Source of the DNA: Parabacteroides sp.
Lineage (GTDB): Bacteria; Bacteroidota; Bacteroidia; Bacteroidales; Tannerellaceae
Direction: 5' to 3'
NCBI GenBank assembly: GCA_019411205.1
Contig: DXRF01000155.1
Span: 1-7,319 of the forward strand
DNA length: 7,319 bases
Shown here: piece after piece, positions 1-6,016 of the stretch
Numbering within the stretch: position 1 is the stretch's first letter
Layout of the letters: each line of letters opens with the position of its first letter
Translations under genes and position numbers: made by a program
The notes under the pieces: generated by a model
The model's database searches: none
Told to the model about the DNA's origin: nothing
Seen by the model: the letters and a program-made list of their open reading frames with translations, nothing else

Positions 1-189
1 CGAACGCATACGCGGATCAGCCTTCTCTCCTGCATGATACCCGATGATACCGGCAGAATCGACCTTGATCCGGTCATCCAGCCCCGCATCATGAACCAAC
101 TTCTTCATCACGGCCTCAGCCGACGGTGACCGGCAAATATTTCCCAGACACACAAACAATATTTTATATTTTTCTTTCTTCTCTTCCAT
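1..189 (-). CDS. Low-molecular-weight protein tyrosine phosphatase, 5' part only (runs off the left edge)
   Basis: The first 63 codons are visible, from an ATG at 189; the rest lies beyond position 1. Near the N terminus the protein has VCLGNICRSPSAEAV, the P-loop of the low-molecular-weight phosphatases: the nucleophile is Cys14 and the phosphate-binding Arg is Arg20 (C-X5-R), followed by Ser21. A second family block, DSAGIIGYHAGEKADPRM, follows. Enzymes of this family are cytoplasmic and hydrolyse phosphotyrosine on proteins, in bacteria often as partners of tyrosine kinases that control exopolysaccharide export. The C-terminal general-acid Asp (DP motif) cannot be seen because the gene is cut. 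The gene starts 31 bp after the priA stop on the same strand, with no terminator between, so the two are probably co-transcribed. Family assignment is secure; the substrate is unknown. Confidence 0.93.
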   Translation of the reverse strand, partial: MEEKKEKYKILFVCLGNICRSPSAEAVMKKLVHDAGLDDRIKVDSAGIIGYHAGEKADPRMRS

Positions 190-220
190 AACTTCTTGAT
201 TTTTGATTTATGATTTTCTT

Positions 221-2683
221 TTACGCCGGATCCACATCATAGTGCACGATCAACTGCTTAAACGGCAAGTAGCGTTGCATTTCGGTGTGTACCGATTCCA
301 GTATCTCGCGTACCGGAGCAATCGCGGCTGCAATCTCTATCTTTAACACAATCTTCCGGATATGAAGGGTTTGTACACGCGTTATCGGAGGAGTGACCGG
401 TCCAAGCACGCGTTCGCCCAAGCGGCGACGCAGGTTTTCGGCATATAAAGCCGACAGTTCCTGCAAAACAGAATCATTCCGGCTACGCAAGACAATCACG
501 ATCAAACGGTAGTAAGGCGGATAACGGAACATGCTCCGCTCACCCAATTGAAGACGCACCATTTCCTTATAGGCGAAACGTTCTACCATCCGGATTAGCG
601 GATGGTCAGGCTGAGACGTTTGCAAGACAACCGTTCCCCGCTTATCCCGCCTTCCAGCACGGCCGCTTACCTGCACCATCAACTGAAAGGCACGCTCATG
701 GGCACGGAAATCCGGGAAGTTCATCAAGCTGTCGGCATTCAGGATACCGACCACACTGACATTCCCGAAATCCAGACCTTTCGACAACATCTGGGTTCCG
801 ATCAATATCTGTGTCTTACCTTTTTCAAAATCAGCGATGATTCGTTCATAGGCCGTACGGGTACGGGCGGTATCGAAATCCAGACGCTCGACCTTGGCAG
901 ATGGGAAGAGAGTAGCGATCTCCTCCTCCACCATCTCGGTTCCGAACCCCATCGTACGAAGTTCCGGACTCTGGCATTCCGGACATTGGTGAGGTAACTG
1001 GATTTTATATCCGCAATAGTGGCATACCAACTCATTACGAAACTTATGATACGTCAGGCTGACATCACAATTGACACAATGGGGAACCCAACCGCAATCC
1101 TTGCACTCGATCACCGGAGCGAATCCCCGGCGATTCTGGAACAGGATCGCCTGTTCTCCCTTTCCTAACGCCTCGCCCAACTTTTCTACCAAGACCGGCG
1201 AAAAAAGCGTATCTTTCATGATCTTCTTACGCTTCAACTCCTTGATATTGACTGTCTGTATTTCCGGCATCAGCCGGTCGCCATAACGGGTGGTCAGTTC
1301 CACCAGACCATATTTGCCGGTAGTGGCATTAAAATAGGAGTCGATAGAAGGAGTGGCAGAACCCAACAATGTTTTCGCTCCATGCATACTGGCCAACACC
1401 AACGCCGCATTACGAGCATGATAACGCGGAGCCGGGTCCTGCTGCTTATAGGTATTCTCGTGCTCCTCGTCTATAACAATCAATCCTAAATCCCTGAACG
1501 GCAAAAACAAAGAGGAACGCACACCTAACACCAACATCGGCTCACCCGTATGCAGCAAACGGTTCCAGACTTCTACCCGCTCGTTATCAGAGAACTTGGA
1601 ATGATAGACCAGCAGCTTATCACCAAACAACTTGGCAAGCCGTTCCGTGATCTGGGTCGTGATGGCGATCTCAGGCAGCATATACAAAACCTGGCGTCCC
1701 ATCTTCAACACCTCGTCGATCAGCCGCATATAGACTTCCGTCTTTCCACTGGAGGTAACGCCGTGCAACAGGCAGACTTCTTTCTCCCGGAAGACATCAT
1801 GTATCTCCCCGTAAGCCTTCTCCTGCGCCTCACTTAAAGGGTTAAGAGGCTGTAAACGGCAGACCGGGATCTGCAACCTTCCCACCTCTTTCTCATAACT
1901 TTCCAACACTCCTCGCTTCAGCACTCCGTCCAGTATGGCCGAAGAACAACCGCTGCTCTCCAGCAATTCCTTCTTCGACAATTCGCGTACCAGTGCCGGA
2001 TTAAGCGCATGGCTGAGTTCCAGGAAACAGATCAGCAGGTGTTCCTGCTTCTTCGCCCGCTTGAAGTCCGCAAACACAGCCTGTAGTTTTTCTTCATCCT
2101 TATACGTCTCGGCAAGGCGGATAAAGGTCTGCATCTTCGGTACAAAGCCCCGTTTCAGTTCCTCGCTCACCTCAACCGCACCTTTAGCCATCAGGGAGGC
2201 GACAACAGGCACGACATTCCGTAACCCGGTTTTCTTTTCCAGTTCAGAAACCGTCAGTTTCAAGACGCCGGTAAAGGCATCCAGCACAGCCTGTTCATTC
2301 GGCCGCAGAGGGCCGTCGGCTTCGAACTCTTCATTATAGGTCACAGCCGTTTCACTTTCCAATTTCAGACCGGAAGGTAAAGCCGCCTTATAAACATCTC
2401 CTAATTTACACAAGTAATAGGACGCGATCCATTTCCAGAAACGAAGTTGCGGACGACGAAGCACAGGCGTAGCGTCCAGCAAGGCGTAAATCTCCTTCGT
2501 CTCATACTGGCTATCAGTCCCACGCTCGTGTACATCCATAACAATAGCCGTATAATAACGCTTCTTTCCGAAATGGACGATCACCCGGCAACCGGGTATT
2601 ACCGTCTGTTCCAGATCGGGCGGTATGCTATAAGTATAGCTGTTCTCCAAGGGAAGCGGGAGTATAACGTCTGCGTACTTCAT
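221..2683 (-). CDS. priA: Primosomal protein N' (replication restart helicase PriA)
   Basis: This 820-residue superfamily 2 DNA helicase recognises stalled or collapsed replication forks and reloads the replicative helicase. In order it shows an N-terminal 3'-end-binding region (MKYADVILPLPL onward), Walker A GVTSSGKT (308-315), the DEEH box (405-408), motif III GSATPS (441-446), and a zinc-binding insert with four Cys pairs (527/530, 536/539, 554/557, 567/570). Motif V (IGTQMLSKGLDF) and motif VI QVSGRAGR (671-678) follow. All key residues are present and the length is normal for the family. An in-frame TTG at 2707 would add eight residues. The ATG at 2683 is preferred because MKYADVILPLPL is the usual family N terminus and AAGGTAAGA lies just upstream. 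The gene has its own likely promoter next to the terminator of the preceding gene, and it leads into the phosphatase gene. Confidence 0.97.
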   Translation of the reverse strand: MKYADVILPLPLENSYTYSIPPDLEQTVIPGCRVIVHFGKKRYYTAIVMDVHERGTDSQYETKEIYALLDATPVLRRPQLRFWKWIASYYLCKLGDVYKAALPSGLKLESETAVTYNEEFEADGPLRPNEQAVLDAFTGVLKLTVSELEKKTGLRNVVPVVASLMAKGAVEVSEELKRGFVPKMQTFIRLAETYKDEEKLQAVFADFKRAKKQEHLLICFLELSHALNPALVRELSKKELLESSGCSSAILDGVLKRGVLESYEKEVGRLQIPVCRLQPLNPLSEAQEKAYGEIHDVFREKEVCLLHGVTSSGKTEVYMRLIDEVLKMGRQVLYMLPEIAITTQITERLAKLFGDKLLVYHSKFSDNERVEVWNRLLHTGEPMLVLGVRSSLFLPFRDLGLIVIDEEHENTYKQQDPAPRYHARNAALVLASMHGAKTLLGSATPSIDSYFNATTGKYGLVELTTRYGDRLMPEIQTVNIKELKRKKIMKDTLFSPVLVEKLGEALGKGEQAILFQNRRGFAPVIECKDCGWVPHCVNCDVSLTYHKFRNELVCHYCGYKIQLPHQCPECQSPELRTMGFGTEMVEEEIATLFPSAKVERLDFDTARTRTAYERIIADFEKGKTQILIGTQMLSKGLDFGNVSVVGILNADSLMNFPDFRAHERAFQLMVQVSGRAGRRDKRGTVVLQTSQPDHPLIRMVERFAYKEMVRLQLGERSMFRYPPYYRLIVIVLRSRNDSVLQELSALYAENLRRRLGERVLGPVTPPITRVQTLHIRKIVLKIEIAAAIAPVREILESVHTEMQRYLPFKQLIVHYDVDPA

Positions 2684-2722
2684 TCTTACCTTATTTATAC
2701 GAACCAATGTTCATAGCGACAC

Positions 2723-2730
2723 CAAAAGTA
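2723..2730 (-). promoter_or_regulatory. Probable priA promoter -7 box
   Basis: On the minus strand this reads TACTTTTG, an exact match to the Bacteroidetes -7 consensus TAnnTTTG. It lies 39 bp before the priA ATG at 2683 and directly after the terminator of the upstream gene. No good -33 TTTG is visible at the expected distance (the place is occupied by the terminator stem), so the call rests on the -7 box and its position. Confidence 0.5.
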
Positions 2731-2732
2731 AC

Positions 2733-2762
2733 AAAAAAGGCCGGACTGCTAACCCCCGGCCT
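2733..2762 (-). terminator. Intrinsic terminator of the outer-membrane barrel gene
   Basis: The minus strand shows a 7-bp perfect stem, AGGCCGG (2756-2762) pairing with CCGGCCT (2738-2744), with an 11-nt loop. The stem runs straight into a six-T tract (2733-2738). It lies about 35 bp after the stop codon at 2797, which is a textbook position and shape for a rho-independent terminator. Confidence 0.9.
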
Positions 2763-2796
2763 CTGTTTATCTGATCGCAGATATTCTTTATTCTTT

Positions 2797-3384
2797 TTAG
2801 AACAAGATGGCAGCCGTAATCGACCATCCCCGGTTCTTACCGTTTAATTCGAACTTTGATGCGCTATAATCATCCGTCAAGCCGAGGGCATAATTGAACC
2901 CGACCTGCAAATGTTTGATCAGTTCCACACCGGCACCCAGATTCAAACCGGCATTAAAGCTTTTTGCCTTCAACTGATCTCCAACAGTTCCCGGAATATC
3001 CCAAAACTTATCGCCGCCCACACGGAAACCGACATAGGGACCGGCAGCCAGGTATCCTTTGATAATGGGCAGACCAAATTTCCATTTCAGGTTAACCGGA
3101 ACGTCGATATAGTCATTCTTAATGTCTTTCTCACTCTTCACGCCTATCCCTTTTTGCGAATACAGGATAGCCGCATCAAATCCGACTCCCATTACCGGAG
3201 CCATCACCTCCACCATCGGACCGATATTAAATCCGGTCACATTATCCTTTCCGACAAGATCTTTGTTGAAATGGACAGAGGATATATTCAAACCGCCTTT
3301 GATACCGAACTTAATCTGGGATTTCGCAGGTACGGCAACCAACGCCATAACAGCCAACAATATAAACCCAACAATCTTCTTCAT
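2797..3384 (-). CDS. Small PorT-family outer-membrane beta-barrel protein
   Basis: The product is 195 residues. The N terminus is a Sec signal peptide: KK, then a hydrophobic stretch from about residue 4 to 19, then an A-K-S|Q cleavage site at 22/23. The mature part has alternating hydrophobic and polar strands rich in Gly and aromatic residues (FGIKGGLNISSV, YLAAGPYVGFRVGG, LQVGFNYALGL) and ends in SITAAILF, a terminal Phe typical of outer-membrane barrels. This resembles the PorT / OMP_b-brl_2 group common in Bacteroidetes, predicted as an eight-stranded barrel; specific functions are mostly unknown. An upstream in-frame ATG at 3453 would place 23 residues before the signal peptide and run through the likely promoter, so the ATG at 3384 is chosen. 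The gene is followed by a clear terminator and is probably monocistronic. A cobalamin riboswitch lies upstream on the same strand, but a separate promoter between them makes control by B12 uncertain. Confidence 0.88.
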   Translation of the reverse strand: MKKIVGFILLAVMALVAVPAKSQIKFGIKGGLNISSVHFNKDLVGKDNVTGFNIGPMVEVMAPVMGVGFDAAILYSQKGIGVKSEKDIKNDYIDVPVNLKWKFGLPIIKGYLAAGPYVGFRVGGDKFWDIPGTVGDQLKAKSFNAGLNLGAGVELIKHLQVGFNYALGLTDDYSASKFELNGKNRGWSITAAILF

Positions 3385-3415
3385 ACTTTTTTCTTTAATT
3401 AGTGAATACGAATTA

Positions 3416-3447
3416 CAAATAAACGCACTTTTCCTATAATAAACAAA
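3416..3447 (-). promoter_or_regulatory. Candidate promoter of the outer-membrane barrel gene
   Basis: The minus strand carries TTTG (3444-3447) as a -33 element, a 20-bp spacer, and TTTATTTG (3416-3423) as a -7 box with one mismatch to TAnnTTTG. The ATG lies about 31 bp further on, giving a short leader. If used, it transcribes the barrel gene without the upstream riboswitch. Bacteroidetes promoters are AT-rich and easily matched by chance, so confidence is moderate. Confidence 0.45.
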
Positions 3448-3625
3448 TATCATCGCCTAAGTGTTGTCACCCATAAAAGGAAAGCATGAATCGGGGCGGA
3501 GCTCATCCCGCACACAGATTCATGCCTCTTTTCCTAATTATTATGGCAAAATAATTAAAAACAAGTAAATGGACTACGGGGAGTTCCACTTCTTCCGGCC
3601 TTTCCTCGAAGCCGTCGAAAAAATA
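3448..3625 (-). other. Leader between riboswitch and barrel gene; no protein gene recognised
   Basis: This is what a transcript would carry after the cobalamin aptamer. It begins with a T-rich run (TATTTTTT), then a purine-rich stretch around 3575-3610, then an AT-rich stretch (3540-3570), and then the hairpin listed separately. An open frame crosses the aptamer edge into this region and ends in TGA at 3503-3505, but upstream it meets a stop inside the aptamer before any ATG, so it is not a gene. I see no remnant of a recognisable cobalamin gene. Confidence 0.5.
3481..3528 (-). terminator. Two-tier hairpin, candidate terminator downstream of the riboswitch
   Basis: A perfect 9-bp stem GCATGAATC/GATTCATGC (3484-3492 with 3517-3525) encloses a smaller GCGG/CCGC stem (3496-3499 with 3508-3511). 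As minus-strand RNA, two G-U and one A-U pairs extend the outer stem to 12 bp. A further GGAAA/TTTCC pairing is possible across a bulge, followed by a short TTTT. The plus-strand transcript would also form the 9-bp core followed by CTCTTTTCC. It is terminator-like but the U-tract is broken. It may end the riboswitch transcript, act as the switching element, or simply be a stable leader structure. Confidence 0.55.
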
Positions 3626-3797
3626 TGCGTTGCAGGTCTTCTGACTTGCTTCCGGTATGAGCGCCTTCCCGACTCACGTCAGTGGCATAAAAGAATTGCC
3701 CAATCCGTTTTGAAGCTTACAGCAGCGGGACTGTCCGGGATTTGCACCCGATTCCCTTTTAATCCTTTTCCGCAGGCTGCGAAACAGGAACAATGCA
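3626..3797 (-). promoter_or_regulatory. Cobalamin (adenosylcobalamin/B12) riboswitch
   Basis: Read on the minus strand, the conserved core blocks occur in the right order: AAAAGGGAATCGGGTGCAAA, ATCCCGGACAGTCCCGCTGC, TGTAAGC, GCCACTG, GGGAAGGC, and the B12 box AAGTCAGAAGACCTGC (3633-3648). The ends pair as a P1 helix, TGCATTG (3791-3797) with CAACGCA (3626-3632), with one mismatch. The element is therefore intact and about 172 nt long, normal for RF00174-type aptamers. Such RNAs bind cobalamin and usually repress B12 uptake (btuB-type) or synthesis genes. Here the nearest downstream gene on the same strand is a small PorT-like barrel starting at 3384, and no known B12 gene is present. The element's identity is near certain; its target is not. 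Confidence 0.95.
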
Positions 3798-3802
3798 TGG
3801 GA

Positions 3803-3810
3803 CAAATATA
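3803..3810 (-). promoter_or_regulatory. -7 box of the riboswitch promoter
   Basis: The minus strand reads TATATTTG, an exact TAnnTTTG match, placed 5 bp before the first base of P1. Transcription would therefore start almost exactly at the aptamer's 5' end, which supports an intact, transcribed riboswitch. No clear -33 TTTG is seen. Just upstream (3814-3831) is a short direct repeat, ATATTTTC then ATATTTC, where an activator might replace the missing -33; this last point is conjecture. Confidence 0.6.
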
Positions 3811-3884
3811 AAGATATTTTCCATATATTTCTCATTCTCTTACAGAAAAAAACAGACGTTATCGACATTCTTTCGGTTCCTTCC

Positions 3885-4008
3885 GCCAGTGTCACAATTT
3901 TCACATGCCAGAAACACCGTCGTGCCATACCAAGGAAACACTTGTGCCATACCAAGGAAACGGATATGCCATAGTGATGGAACGGATGTGCCAGTGGCGT
4001 AACAAATC
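3885..4008. repeat. Degenerate 22-bp tandem repeat array abutting the murQ stop
   Basis: On the plus strand, units starting at 3922, 3944, 3966 and 3988 are spaced exactly 22 bp. The units at 3922 and 3944 share 18 identical bases (GTGCCATACCAAGGAAAC). The unit at 3966 (ATGCCATAGTGATGGAAC) shares the frame and its last eight bases GAACGGAT-like end with variation in the middle. The unit at 3988 keeps only GTGCCA plus a TAAC tail. A shortened unit (ATGCCA..GAAAC, about 5 bp missing) starts at 3905, and GCCAGTG at about 3887 resembles the unit at 3988. The units are contiguous with no unique spacers. The array fills the DNA between the murQ stop codon (4009) and the region before the riboswitch promoter. 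Its function is unknown; 22 bp is about two helical turns, which would suit repeated protein sites on one face. Confidence 0.8.
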
Positions 4009-4824
4009 TTACTCCTTACGGTAGGCTTCGACGGCTTCCTGAACGGAACCGTACATCAACAGCAGATGGCGGGATTGGTTATAAGGAAGTCCCAATTCTT
4101 CAGCTACCATGCGAGTTCCACGATCTACAAGTTTCTGATTGGTGAGCTGCATATTGATCATCCGGTTTCCTTTAACCCTACCCAACCGGATCATAACGGA
4201 GGTGGAGATCATATTCAGGATCATTTTCTGTCCCGTCCCGGATTTCATACGGGAACTGCCGGTGACAAACTCCGGTCCGACAATCATGTCAATTGCGACA
4301 TCGACCTCCATCGCCATCGGAGAATCAGGATTACTGGAAATGGAGGCGGTCAGGATGCCCCGTTCACGTGCTTTGCGAAGGGCACCGATCACATAGGGAG
4401 TCGTCCCGGAAGCGGCAATGCCGATCACGGTATCCTTCGTATTGACTTGATGTTCCAACAATTCCTGCCAGCCACGCTCTTCATCGTCTTCGGCATTCTC
4501 CACCGGATTCCGCAGGGCGGTATCGCCACCTGCTATCAAGCCAACGATCAGCGTGGGAGGCATCCCGAACGTCGGGGGGATTTCGGAAGCATCCAAAACC
4601 CCCAAACGTCCGCTGGTTCCGGCTCCCAGATAAAAGATTCGTCCGCCCTGCTTCATACGAGGAACGATCTGCAAAACCAATTCTTCTATTTTGGGGATTG
4701 TCTTTCGGACAGCCAACGCCACTTTCTGATCTTCCGTATTGATATCTTCGAGCAGCTCCCGGACGGACTTCCGTTCCAGGTCATTATAGAGAGAATCCTG
4801 TTCTGTTATCTTGATGAATGACAT
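4009..4824 (-). CDS. murQ: N-acetylmuramic acid 6-phosphate etherase
   Basis: This cytoplasmic enzyme removes D-lactate from MurNAc-6-phosphate to give GlcNAc-6-phosphate, linking peptidoglycan recycling or scavenging to amino-sugar metabolism. The 271-residue protein has a SIS sugar-phosphate fold with the family signature FYLGAGTSGRLGVLDASE (64-81) ending in the catalytic Glu81. It also has AEDDEE with the second acidic residue Glu112 (matching Glu83 and Glu114 of E. coli MurQ), the phosphate loop GIAASGTTPYVIGAL (135-149), and GPEFVTGSSRMKSGTGQK (183-200). It is somewhat shorter than the 298-residue E. coli protein, mainly through a smaller C-terminal helical part; no active-site block is missing. 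The gene follows the lactonase-family gene by 44 bp, a gap that contains a good -7 box. No MurNAc kinase or AnmK gene is visible in this window. Confidence 0.96.
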   Translation of the reverse strand: MSFIKITEQDSLYNDLERKSVRELLEDINTEDQKVALAVRKTIPKIEELVLQIVPRMKQGGRIFYLGAGTSGRLGVLDASEIPPTFGMPPTLIVGLIAGGDTALRNPVENAEDDEERGWQELLEHQVNTKDTVIGIAASGTTPYVIGALRKARERGILTASISSNPDSPMAMEVDVAIDMIVGPEFVTGSSRMKSGTGQKMILNMISTSVMIRLGRVKGNRMINMQLTNQKLVDRGTRMVAEELGLPYNQSRHLLLMYGSVQEAVEAYRKE

Positions 4825-4846
4825 AGCTTATTACAATTTGGACCGG

Positions 4847-4854
4847 CAAAGCTA
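4847..4854 (-). promoter_or_regulatory. Probable murQ promoter -7 box
   Basis: The minus strand reads TAGCTTTG followed by C, an exact match to the Bacteroidetes TAnnTTTG box in its common TTTGC form. It sits 22 bp before the murQ ATG, giving a leader of roughly 15 nt. A TTTG at 4880-4883 is 25 bp upstream, longer than the usual spacing of about 19-21 bp, so the -33 is uncertain. It would let murQ be expressed apart from the two upstream genes. Confidence 0.5.
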
Positions 4855-4868
4855 CTAAAAAATCACAT

Positions 4869-5987
4869 TCATATGTTAGCAAACTTCAAGCAAACGGGCT
4901 TGCTTACCCGGATATCTTTTCCCATATCTCTCAACAAGCCGCTTTGCTTGTCTATTTCGTAAACCTGCACGACATTACTGTCCCGACAAGCACAAAGCAG
5001 GAACTTGCCGTTGGGAGTGATGACAAAATTACGCGGATGAACACCGGTCAACTGATAGCCTACCTTTGTCAGTTGACCGTCTGCCGGATCGATAGAGAAA
5101 ATCGCGATACCGTCGCCTTTCAGACGGTTGGAGGCATACAGGAAACGGCCGTCCGGTGTGATGTGTATATCGGCACTGCCGGAGACATGCAACGTGTCGG
5201 CCTCTACAAACCGAACGGGAGTCAGATTGCCCTTGTCGTAATTCATGAGAGCGACGCGACCTGAAAGTTCGCCAATCAGGTAAACCCATTTTCCGTTCGG
5301 ATGAAAAACCGTATGACGCGGACCTTCTCCTGCCGGCAAACTAAAAGATGCAGGCGTTCCTTCCCGCAAACTCAGTCCTTTATCAGAAGCGATGATATCG
5401 TATTTATAAATCCGGTCCGTCCCCAGATCATTGGCATACAGACAGCTCTCATCCGGAGAGGTGTACACGCAATGCAGATGCGGAACCGCCTGGCGTTCGG
5501 AACCCAGCGTTCCTCCTTCATATGCATATACTTTAGCCGGTTGCAGAGTGCCATCGGCCGAGATAGGGAAAACGCTGATACTTCCGCCATTGTAGTTGGC
5601 AGTCACAGCCATCCGGCGTTTACTGTCCATCCAGATATAGCAGGGAGCGCTCCCGTCCGTCTTCTGCTCGTTCAGCAGAGAAAGCGTCCCGGTTTGTTTG
5701 TCAAACGAATAGGCACATACTTTTGCATCCGGCACAGCAGTTTCACTTACCGAATAGACAAACTTGCCATCCCGGCTCACTGCCAGATAAGAAGGGTCCT
5801 GAATACCCGACAGGCTTTTCACCGGCACAGCCGTCCCTTTCTCCACATCGAAACGATACAAATGTATGCCTGGGTCAGCAGCATCCGCATACGATCCGAC
5901 AAACAAAAACAATTCATTCTCCTTTTGTACACACGATGTCATTGCCATAATTAACACTCCCGCTAAAAAATACTTTAATTTCGACAT
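4869..5987 (-). CDS. Exported lactonase-family (6-phosphogluconolactonase-like) seven-bladed beta-propeller lipoprotein
   Basis: The 372-residue product begins with a lipoprotein signal: MSKLKYF, a hydrophobic stretch, then MTSC with the lipidated Cys19. The mature protein matches the lactonase/YbhE-type propeller family. Marks are PHLHC (169-173), NDLGTDRIYKYD (186-197), GPRHTVFHPNGKWVY (222-236), ADIHITPDGRFLYASN (273-288) and HPRNFVITPNGKFLLCAC (317-334), with recurring PDGkflY-type blade strands. Cytoplasmic members hydrolyse 6-phosphogluconolactone in the pentose phosphate pathway. A lipid-anchored, exported protein cannot do that job, so its substrate is probably another lactone or sugar-derived ligand; this is inference. 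An ATG at 6029 would overlap the previous gene by 13 bp and bury the signal peptide, so the ATG at 5987, preceded by AGG, is preferred. It lies 29 bp after the esterase gene and is probably co-transcribed with it. Confidence 0.88.
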   Translation of the reverse strand: MSKLKYFLAGVLIMAMTSCVQKENELFLFVGSYADAADPGIHLYRFDVEKGTAVPVKSLSGIQDPSYLAVSRDGKFVYSVSETAVPDAKVCAYSFDKQTGTLSLLNEQKTDGSAPCYIWMDSKRRMAVTANYNGGSISVFPISADGTLQPAKVYAYEGGTLGSERQAVPHLHCVYTSPDESCLYANDLGTDRIYKYDIIASDKGLSLREGTPASFSLPAGEGPRHTVFHPNGKWVYLIGELSGRVALMNYDKGNLTPVRFVEADTLHVSGSADIHITPDGRFLYASNRLKGDGIAIFSIDPADGQLTKVGYQLTGVHPRNFVITPNGKFLLCACRDSNVVQVYEIDKQSGLLRDMGKDIRVSKPVCLKFANI

Positions 5988-6016
5988 ACCTGTTATAATT
6001 AACCGGGAAATGTAAT

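Noticed and set aside
2684..2707. TTG start extending priA by eight residues
   Set aside because: The downstream ATG gives the standard PriA N terminus and has a better placed ribosome binding site.
3385..3453. Upstream ATG extension of the outer-membrane barrel gene
   Set aside because: It would put 23 polar residues before a clear signal peptide and run over the likely promoter.
3450..3523. Two tiny overlapping minus-strand frames in the hairpin region (6 codons from 3523, then 18 codons from 3506 overlapping at ATGA), preceded by AGGAAAAGAGG
   Set aside because: A leader-peptide pair is conceivable, but the starts fall inside the strong hairpin and so short a match is expected by chance; no composition signal supports coding.
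3569..3811. 80-codon plus-strand open frame beginning MDYGEFHFF
   Set aside because: It lies antisense over the whole cobalamin riboswitch, whose conserved blocks explain the sequence; the predicted protein has no recognisable features.
3674..3955. 93-codon minus-strand open frame across the repeats and the riboswitch 5' half
   Set aside because: It covers the 22-bp repeats, the promoter and the aptamer, all non-coding by their own signals; the repeat period is not a multiple of three.
3885..4008. 22-bp repeats considered as a CRISPR array
   Set aside because: The units are contiguous and degenerate, with no unique spacers, and no cas gene is present.
4066..4821. Long plus-strand open frame (251 codons) opposite murQ
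   Set aside because: It is the antisense shadow of a gene with full catalytic motifs; its translation is His/Arg/Gln-rich and matches no family I recognise.
5301..5954. Plus-strand open frame of 217 codons opposite the lactonase-family gene
   Set aside because: It is an antisense shadow; the minus-strand frame has the lipobox and propeller motifs.
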